From positions 6,562 through 21,183 of the forward strand of contig NAOQ01000355.1 in NCBI GenBank assembly GCA_002751075.1: DNA of 14,622 bases, given 5' to 3'. A program made the position numbers and the translations under genes. The stretch's first letter is position 1, and every line of letters begins with the position of its first letter. This document shows positions 8,060 through 14,622 of this stretch, piece after piece. Below the pieces are notes generated by a model. The model did not search any database, was not told where the DNA came from, and saw only the letters and a list, made by a program, of their open reading frames with translations. This stretch comes from Ichthyophonus hoferi. Its lineage: Eukaryota > Opisthokonta > Ichthyosporea > Ichthyophonida > Ichthyophonidae.

Positions 8060-8335
8060 AGGTGTTACAACATTGCTAACCACTGGTGAATAAGTAAATT
8101 TGATCCTGGCCCGAATAATAAGTAGGCCAATTCTTTTCATAATATACAGCATATGAACACTATTACATCAACCTAAATAAGGTATCGTAATCCAGTGGTA
8201 TTAAGTATTGTAGCACGATCAGACAATTCTAGTGGGTCTCTTTGGCATATCATGAGTTGGATTAGCTAATATGAATATTTATAATTGGCCTCATTGTAGT
8301 GATTGAACTTAGCATCTTGGTATTAACTAAAAGAG
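8060..8335 (-). repeat. Dispersed repeat R1, copy 4 (inverted, 5'-truncated)
   Basis: On the minus strand it carries agttaatacc, acaatgaggcc, gacccactagaattgtc, caatacttaata, gatgtaatagtgttcatat and tacttattattcgg, ending at ttgtaacac. The last blocks match 14622-14425 and the first blocks match 2265-2400. The tRNA-like head is missing. It lies between the stop of the lectin gene and the downstream AATAAA signals, so it may be transcribed in the lectin 3' untranslated region. Confidence 0.7.
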
Positions 8336-8367
8336 TAGCACTGGCGATAAAGCGAAGTACAAAAGAA

Positions 8368-8386
8368 AATAAAACACAATAATAAA
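8368..8386 (+). promoter_or_regulatory. Possible polyadenylation signals for the lectin gene
   Basis: AATAAA occurs at 8368-8373 and 8381-8386, about 340 bases after the lectin stop. They are the first clean hexamers on that strand after 8032. Positional evidence only. Confidence 0.3.
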
Positions 8387-8452
8387 GTAGGCCGCTCACA
8401 CATACGCGGCTACGGCAAATACAACATTCTCGTATCCATACCCAAGAATATT

Positions 8453-8959
8453 TTGAATTCTATACACATCGCTATTGTAATGTCTAATTTACCACTGGCT
8501 CTCGTAAACGATAAACAGGCTGCGAACCGCTCACTCGTTCAGAGGTCAGAAAACTGCTTGCTGACACTAGATAGTGATAATAGCGTTTATTTACATAATA
8601 ACATAGCTCCACTAAATAATCAATCTCATTGTGCAATAACAACATTTGCACCAAAGCGGTTTAAAGCATTCATTCCTTCTGAGTTAGAACAGAGGGATAA
8701 TTATTACAATTAGTTACCTAGAGAATTGGGTTATGGGCCTTTGATAGAACCTCTAGAACAACAACTGAGCATTGAATACGGATCCGATCAAGAAGCTATC
8801 ACTCGCACTGACCAACTAACGATAACTACTATCAACAATACAATTGGAGACTCCGAAGCCTGTGGGCAAGTCACTAGAACTACCACAGATTGCTATAAAC
8901 GGTGTATAAGACAGAGATCAAAAACGCCTACATTCTGTCACCTACATATAAGGATATAA
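8453..8959 (+). pseudogene. Unidentified coding-like remnant with Cys/His end
   Basis: About 500 bases in one frame have protein-like composition and are richer in GC than their surroundings. The reading is interrupted at least once, so it is treated as broken. Near its end is a Cys/His cluster, CYKRCIRQRSKTPTFCHLH, resembling a small zinc-binding knuckle of the type C-x3-C-x10-C-x2-H. The family is not recognised. A mobile or virus-like element origin is possible but not shown, and no terminal repeats were found. It lies in the convergent gap and would be in the 3' untranslated region of the minus-strand phosphatase if that transcript extends this far. Confidence 0.35.
8586..8591 (-). promoter_or_regulatory. 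Possible polyadenylation signal for the phosphatase gene
   Basis: This is the first AATAAA found on the minus strand below the phosphatase stop (8984), about 390 bases downstream. Positional evidence only. Confidence 0.2.
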
Positions 8960-8983
8960 GGAAGTACCAATGCACTATACACT

Positions 8984-11900
8984 TCAATTTTTCTTCTGAA
9001 TAACATCGGAAAACGCTGCATTCAACTCTCCAGTTTTGGCGCTTACCGTAAAAACCTGCAAAGTCATCTTCGTAGCTGTTACCTCTGCCCACCAAAAGCC
9101 CAGAGTATGTCCTTCCTGATATTTATGTTTCTTATGAGTCCCAATCTTGCTTGGCGGTCCTAATTTAGCGGTCTTCGCCCCAGCTCCACTTATTATGTGT
9201 TGTGTATTTGGACAATTATCTACGGGTAGAAGCCACCCAAGGGTATGTGTATGACCGGAAAAGTAGACATCGGCTTTGTTACAGACCTGTAAATCGGTAA
9301 TAATGGGAGTATTGTTAATGGAAATTAAATTGGTTAGGTTCTCTATAGTTAGTACGATACTCTATGTAACTTAAAATAATGTATTAAAGCAGAATAACTA
9401 CGTGTAGAAAAAAAACTCGTGACTACGTGGATTAAGTGGCATTGGCATAATTCTTTTACTACAATAAATGAACAATTGTATCACGTTAATTTATTTTTAT
9501 TACATTCTTTGGTGATGGGACTTCATTTAATTAATTGCTTTATGTCTGTTGCCGATCTATTTATTAAATATAAACAAAGAAAACACATTCTAAATTGCAT
9601 ACATAACACTAATTATATATACACGCATAAATATTATTGTATATAGCTACAAAAATATCATGTATAAATGCTGAGATGGAATGAAATGGAAAGAATAAGT
9701 TAAGACAATCCAATGAGTAAACCAAAATTAGAAAGATATGAATCACGTCAAAGTTTATACAAAGAATGAAACACAAATTTAAAGTATTATTGGAAGGTCT
9801 AGATCACCCATCTAGTATTAGCAAAAACAAATACATATTTCAAAAATTTAAAATTTAAAACAATAAAAACACAAGAAAAAATAAATAAATATATGAAGTA
9901 TCTAAAACACATACCGATTCTTCAAACCATTTTTTAAATGTTCGGCCAGATTTATAGGGCTTCGGATCAAAATCATTTGCTGTTTTCAACCCGTCAAAAC
10001 TACCAGCACTGCCGCGATTGCCATTGGATATATAGGGATGGTGGCCAAGTACCATTCGCCATGGTGCTGAACTGTTGTTGAAACTGGGCAAAAGGAGGTT
10101 AAGGTGAGATGTAAAAAAGAAGGAAGGAGAATACTACGAGGGCAGGAGAGGAGAGATAAATTGTAGTCGGAAAGATTGCAGAACATGCGGGAATAGATGG
10201 TAAAGATGGTCAGAAAGGAGAGAAGGAATATATTTTCGCTTAGTGAAGAAAAGAAATGGGAAGAAGAAATACAAGAATAAGAAATTAGAAAAAGAATAAA
10301 AGAATACATATACAATTAAATTTTAAAATTAAAATTAACTAAAATAAATTTAAGAAAAAACGTGAGACGTGAAAAAGAAACAAGAGATAAAAGAAAGGAC
10401 GGAAGGAAAGGAAGAAGTATGAGATGGGGAAAAAAGTGTTTCTTTCATACATGTTCACCTGAGGAAAGCTTTAATAGATAGAAATACAAATGTGTAGGTT
10501 GTGCATGCGTATGTATGCAACTGACAATAAATCGTATTAAATAACAATAAACAAGGTATATATGTATAGTAACATATATATATATATGCAAACCACCATA
10601 AAGTCTGTAGGCAGGCATAGAAAACAAAAATAAATAACAAACCTTTGGATCTTCTAACATAATATATAATATATCAGACCACCCACCCTTTATCCAAGGC
10701 AGTCTTTTGCTTCGTATTATAAGCATCGTAGTCATACGACTTACTTTGGTGTTTCATTACTAGTGAATTGGTCTCGATTGCAAAGAAATCTACAATAGGG
10801 TCAACGGCTGGTTGGCTGAATGAATAGTAGCGATCGGGCATGATCATGCGATTTGTTTTACCACTGTTTGCATAGTCTACCTGCAATGTAACGTATGAGA
10901 ACAAGAGAATATGTAGTAAATGATGGCATAAAGGAAGAGATCATGGGGAAGATGTGTGAAATATAGCTACATATAAAACATAGAAAAAGCACCAATAGTT
11001 ATAATTATCCAATTAATGAATGCTGGGTTCTGAAGTATTCTATATACAACATGCTATATTTAGACAGTATAAAAAGGTTCTGTCTGACAGAGATTGGGGA
11101 CTCTTGATTCTGTAGTAATACTGAATGGAATATAAAGTTGTTATCATAAATTCTCTGTTTGTAATAATCAGCTATCACCATGAACATGGGTCAGATAATT
11201 ATAATTACTACACAGCCTGAAACCTAGAAGATGGTGGTTGGGATAATAAGGAAAAATGCATATAAGGTAATTAATTGTGGTATGAGTGGAGAAAGAAAAT
11301 ATAGATTATAATAATAAAAAGGAAAAAGAAAAAGAAATAAGAAAAAGAAATAAGAAAAGAAATAAGAAATAGAAAGAAGTAGACAAAACGAGGTGAAGGA
11401 AAAAAGAGAAGAATGAGAGGGAAATAACCAGATAAATACAGGAGATAAGAATAAAAATCCTGGAAGAAGAGGTATGGCAGTTATAACGAACCCTCCGTTG
11501 GCTATGCAACCAAAGAGGAAATAAAACACAGAGAGCATTCTCTGCCTCCCTGTTTTACATATGCAGATGATATATGTCCTCATTCTCATTATCAGTACAT
11601 TTTTCATTCTACTAAACTCCCATCAGTTGTAATTGTGTGTCTATATCCTGCCTTTCTCTTACCCGTTATCTTATATCATAGTTGTTGTATAATTGCATTA
11701 ATAGCAGGCAACCATCTTTATACCCATTGGTATTATGACATGATGATAGTCCATTGCATCCCTTTCCATTTCTCTCATCCTTGCCCATATCTATTATATC
11801 CACACATATTAAGACCTTATATATACGTATAATTTATCTATACATATGAATACACAAACATCCTCTATGTAGAAGCTCATAAACCCTTAACACCATACCA

Positions 11901-13255
11901 AGCACCACACTAAACACCAAACTACCTTTAACCCCTAAAGTGAAAAACATACCAGCACTTGATGATTCATATCACAGGCACCCTGTTCATCATTCATACC
12001 ACAATCATGATTTCCAGCAATAGTATAAAAGGTAAAATTCAATTTGCTAAAAGGGAGTTCAAATTTATCAAGAAATTGTTTGTCGTCAATGCTAGTGGCC
12101 CCAGTTTCATATATCACATCCCCTACCAGGAGACCAAAGTCACAGGATCGTTCATCACACACTTGTTTCATTGCGTTGGCGACTGTGTATTGATCGGGTC
12201 CTCCTGATCAAAACAAGTTTCAGTTGGAGAAACAAGGGGTATGTATAAAGGTAAAGAAGGGTTATGATGTGGCTATATTGTTTTTTGTTTGTCAACAGTA
12301 TGTAAAGGGAATGTGTATATTTCACGTGCAAGGAGAGTATTATTTTTGTACATGTGTGAGGGTGGGGGTGGGGGTGAAGGTTTATCTAGATAGGCGTTAG
12401 AGCTGTGGTATGGATGGGTCTGAAACAAAGTAAGAAATACATGAGAAGAGGGGTAGAAGCATGTGCGATAAAGACGGAATGAGGATGAAAAAACAAATTT
12501 TTTGGAGAGGATGAGAATAAGGTTTGCAACCATGATATGCATATGATCTGAACTGAACAATAGTATTAGGCTTGTTAATTGCGAGTGGTCCAAAAAATAG
12601 ACTGTCTCTGTTGGTTTGCATAACCGCAAAGTTCATCTAATATACTTTTAACATGTTGATATAGCAGCAAGATTATAAATATTATGAAAAAAAAAGGACA
12701 AAAAGGGCGGATATGTATGCATATGTGATAAGCCAATCCAGTCTTGTACCACATTGTATGATGGCCCGGTTGATTCTTAGTACGACATGTGAATAGAACA
12801 CATGTATGTGTGTAACATTCTACTCAGAAAGATTCTGCACATGCACACAAAGAAATTCTTATAAATGTCGATGTTATTCTGATAATGTGTAAGATGTAAG
12901 ATACATAATTCAAATAAGAAACCAAGCACTTACCAGTACCAGTATCGCCGACAATAATAAATTTCACGCTTCGATCTGTCGATGGCGTATAATTTTTTTT
13001 GGATGAATTTTTTTCTTTCATCTGGAAGGCAACAGCAATAGAAATCCCTACACCGACCAGAAAACATACAACAAGAATAATTTTTAACATAAATGGAGAA
13101 CAAATAAACTGCCGAAACGTTATTGTGCGTTGGTTAAGGCTGGTTGGCTCGGCCCCAGTAGAACCCACGGGACCAAGCTCAATTTCATCTCCATTACGTT
13201 CTTCGGAGGGATCCCCTTCGGTCAGACGAATGTATTCTTCCAATCCAACCTCCAT
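8984..13255 (-). CDS. Type II membrane-anchored purple-acid-phosphatase-like metallophosphoesterase
   Basis: Minus-strand exons: 13255-12934, 12203-11953, 10880-10687, 10083-9915 and 9286-8984 (stop TGA). Introns are 730, 1,072, 603 and 628 bases, all GT-AG, with phases 1, 0, 2 and 0 that join without conflict into 412 residues. The start is the first ATG in frame (MEVGLEEYIRL). Residues 1-50 are acidic and presumably cytosolic. Residues about 56-78 (MLKIILVVCFLVGVGISIAV...) form one membrane helix with no signal peptide, hence type II. The catalytic domain keeps all five dinuclear-metal motifs: GDTG (103-106), GDVIY (135-139), GNHD (171-174), VLGH (267-270) and GHTH (323-326). It should therefore bind two metals and cleave phosphoesters outside the cell or in the secretory lumen; the substrate is unknown. 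Stretches such as GHHPYISNG, ADVYFSGHTH and SGAGAKT recall bacterial members of this superfamily. It converges on the lectin gene. Confidence 0.9.
10086..10440 (+). repeat. Purine-biased tract in phosphatase intron 3
   Basis: The plus strand is strongly A/G-biased for about 350 bases (gaaggaaggagaa, ggagaggagagataaa, gaagaaaagaaatggg and similar). On the transcribed minus strand this gives a long pyrimidine-rich run abutting the acceptor of exon 4 at 10084. It is low-complexity sequence with no coding potential. Confidence 0.6.
10556..10589. repeat. AT microsatellite
   Basis: TA dinucleotide run with an interrupted left part, in intron 3 of the phosphatase gene. Confidence 0.7.
10990..11222 (-). 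repeat. Dispersed repeat R2, copy 2 (inverted)
   Basis: Its reverse complement aligns with 1158-1375 over almost the whole length. Shared blocks are gtgatagctga-tattacaaa, cagaga-tttatgataa, tcaagag-ccccaatct, tatagaatactt-a-aacccagcatt and gataattataacta. It sits inside intron 2 of the phosphatase gene, antisense to copy 1. Confidence 0.7.
11312..11426 (+). repeat. Purine tract in phosphatase intron 2
   Basis: An almost unbroken run of A and G built of gaaaaa, gaaata and aagaaa units, including a short gaaataa-gaaaa tandem pattern. The transcribed strand is pyrimidine-only over most of it. Open frames across it are artefacts of low complexity. Confidence 0.7.
12360..12380 (+). other. G-rich run, weak quadruplex candidate
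   Basis: G3, G5 and G5 runs separated by single T, then gaagg, lie in intron 1 of the phosphatase gene on the non-coding strand. A three-tetrad quadruplex would need a fourth run of three G, which is missing, so only a two-tetrad or interrupted form is possible. Confidence 0.3.
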
Positions 13256-14027
13256 GTTTAAGCGTTTAAGCAAAAAATTAAAACAGACAGATAGGGAGGG
13301 GGAGAGGCCAACCAAAGTAATGTTCAATTAAGCAAAAAGCTAAAATGCGATGGCTGCTGTAGCCTTCATAGGTCCCCAAAAATATGTATTTGTTCTTATA
13401 CGACTTTCACTATTAGAACAATATGAGCAGGTTTATTTACATGTGCAAGGAAGTAAGTTATAATCTAAATGGTTAAAAACAAAAAATAAATAAACAAAAA
13501 ATACAGGCAAGGCTTATTCATACAGATAAACGTAGAAACAGGTAATCTGTTTATACGTTTATAGAGGCACTAGTCAATAATAAGTTGTATTTACTTAGGG
13601 CTTCACTTTCCACCAATAGACGTTAGAATATTTTGTTTTATGTTGATGAGATCCAATGCAGAATAAGAAAGACATAAAATTGGATTGGCTAGGACTTATT
13701 ACTAGTTATGTAAACGATTGTTTGCAAAGTACTCGGACTAAACCCAGTGGTTCAAACTAGTATATGGTGGGCTTCTATTTTACAGCTCTAAATGTTGTTT
13801 AAACTGTAACATATTTTTTTGTAGTCTAAATTGAGCTTTTTTAGCATTGCTTACAATTGTGAAAACCCTCATGTGTGTAGAGAGGTCAGTCATTGTCATA
13901 TATGATACTTCCCAGTGAGTGCATCAACCAGTCTCATAACTAAGGCAGACTAATTAAAAAAATATAATTTAACAAGCAATATATCTTCTGATTCCAAATA
14001 AGAAGACCATATCAATTCCTCTGAGCT
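13256..14027. other. Upstream region of the phosphatase gene, no gene recognised
   Basis: About 770 bases lie between the phosphatase start codon and the stop of the next minus-strand exon. The first 70 bases above the ATG are pyrimidine-rich on the minus strand and may be 5' untranslated region. No clear TATA box, open exon or repeat copy was identified. The left end should contain the phosphatase promoter and the right end the 3' untranslated region of the neighbouring gene. Confidence 0.4.
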
Positions 14028-14375
14028 TTATGAGGAAGACTGTGGTGCTGGGATAGAAATCGGAGGAACGGGAATAAACCTTTTAGTGGTAGCTGCTTGG
14101 AAGGACGGAGTGCTGTCGTCCGTTGAATCATATGAAGTATTGAAAGAAGAATTTGATTCTGATAGGATTGAATCTAGTGGAGAACTAATTTGAAGAGTTA
14201 AAGTTTTCTCACTTGCATGAGGTAAAATTTTATTTTTGTATTCTGCATGCTGAACCTCAATTGCTGTGTCTTCTGCTGAATTCACGCTAACCCTTACTCT
14301 TTTTGAGTTGTCGGTGTCTATAGAAATGGATACCTTGCTGATATTTACGATACCAGCAACGTTAGGGATGTGTAC
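14028..14375 (-). CDS. Candidate 3' terminal coding exon of an unidentified minus-strand gene
   Basis: After an acceptor (ttattcacatcag, AG at 14377-14376) the minus strand is open for 115 codons to a stop at 14030-14028. It begins VHIPNVAGIVNISKVSISID, with alternating hydrophobic residues suggesting beta strands. It then becomes Ser/Thr/Asp-rich (SESNSSFNTSYDSTDDSTPS) and ends in Pro/Ser (FIPVPPISIPAPQSSS), like a disordered, possibly phosphorylated tail. The frame also stays open about 70 bases upstream of the acceptor, so the exon could start near 14446. The rest of the gene lies beyond the window. The product is not recognised. Confidence 0.45.
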   Translation of the reverse strand, partial: VHIPNVAGIVNISKVSISIDTDNSKRVRVSVNSAEDTAIEVQHAEYKNKILPHASEKTLTLQISSPLDSILSESNSSFNTSYDSTDDSTPSFQAATTKRFIPVPPISIPAPQSSS

Positions 14376-14424
14376 CTGATGTGAATAAACATAAGCTAAT
14401 ATTCTTTTCTGATTTTCCCTTGGC

Positions 14425-14622
14425 TCCTTCGTGTTACAAGATCGCTAGCCATAGATGAATAAGAAGGCTCGATCGAAACCCGGATAATAAGTAGATCGAT
14501 TCTTCTGTCATGCATGGTATTCAGTATATGAACACCATTACATCAACGAGAAAATGTGTTAATTCCATATTTAAATAAGGACATAATAGTATTTAGGTAT
14601 TATGGTAAGATCAGATAATTTT
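14425..14622 (-). repeat. Dispersed repeat R1, copy 5 (runs off the window)
   Basis: It matches 8060-8260 in the same orientation: gtgttacaa, gaataag, cggataataagtag, gattctt, cagtatatgaacac-attacatcaac and gatcaga-aattt. The reverse complement of its right part matches 2380-2455 of copy 1. Both this copy and copy 4 end at the same point (ttgtaacac on the element's own strand), which fixes the element's 3' border. Confidence 0.7.

Noticed and set aside
9419-9646. Open frame in phosphatase intron 4
   Set aside because: It starts with GTG, is rich in His/Tyr/Ile codons typical of AT-rich non-coding DNA, and shows no domain or splice support.
10681-10735. Exon 3 of the phosphatase continuing past 10687 to the donor near 10643
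   Set aside because: The main frame meets a stop beyond 10687. The donor gtgggt after 10687 gives phase 2, matches exon 4, and restores the usual spacing to the VxxH motif.
11224-11607. Long hydrophobic Phe/Leu/Ser frames on the minus strand
   Set aside because: They are produced by the pyrimidine-rich tract of intron 2, so they are low-complexity artefacts.
12273-12636. Minus-strand open frames in intron 1
   Set aside because: They lie between exon 1 and exon 2 of the phosphatase, without acceptors or donors in phase and without domain similarity.
12999-13331. Plus-strand open frame over the phosphatase first exon
   Set aside because: It is an antisense shadow of the exon encoding the membrane anchor.
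8060-14622. R1 copies at 8060 and 14425, in the same orientation, as a pair of long terminal repeats around the phosphatase gene
   Set aside because: The same sequence occurs in three other places, and the copies differ a great deal and are truncated. The interior is an ordinary intron-containing host gene with no element proteins.

Overview
The window looks like nuclear DNA of an AT-rich invertebrate animal. The evidence is GT-AG introns of about 200 to 1,070 bases, AATAAA signals, short AT microsatellites, dispersed short repeats, a DNA-transposon transposase fragment and an F-type-lectin-like gene. I cannot name the phylum from the sequence alone.

Layout. From 1 to about 5,100 there is no securely supported host gene. 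That stretch holds a possible 3' terminal exon (430-575), one copy of a dispersed repeat here called R2 (1158-1375), three copies of a second repeat called R1 (2175-2460, 3440-3735, 4312-4545), a minus-strand Tc1/mariner-type transposase fragment (2866-3186), and a cluster of AT-rich palindromic motif copies (3345-4095). From 5463 to 8032 lies the 3' part of a plus-strand gene encoding tandem F-type-lectin-like domains. It has seven exons, and two units of about 1.1 kb are duplicates that still resemble each other in their introns. Its 5' end, with signal peptide and first half-domain, is not resolved. The gap from 8033 to 8983 carries an inverted R1 copy, AATAAA signals and an unidentified coding-like remnant.

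From 13255 down to 8984 on the minus strand is a five-exon gene that I could assemble completely, with every splice phase consistent. It encodes a 412-residue type II membrane protein: a short acidic cytosolic tail, one membrane helix, then a purple-acid-phosphatase-like metallophosphoesterase domain with all five metal-binding motifs. From memory of the family, the catalytic domain reads more like bacterial metallophosphoesterases than animal TRAP/ACP5. Its introns hold the second R2 copy (inverted) and long purine/pyrimidine strand-biased tracts. The last 600 bases contain a probable 3' terminal coding exon of an unidentified minus-strand gene (14375-14028) and a fifth R1 copy running off the window.

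The lectin and phosphatase genes are convergent. Both appear to encode proteins with extracellular domains, but nothing in the sequence shows that they work together. No prokaryotic-style operon, CRISPR array, rRNA or intact tRNA was seen.
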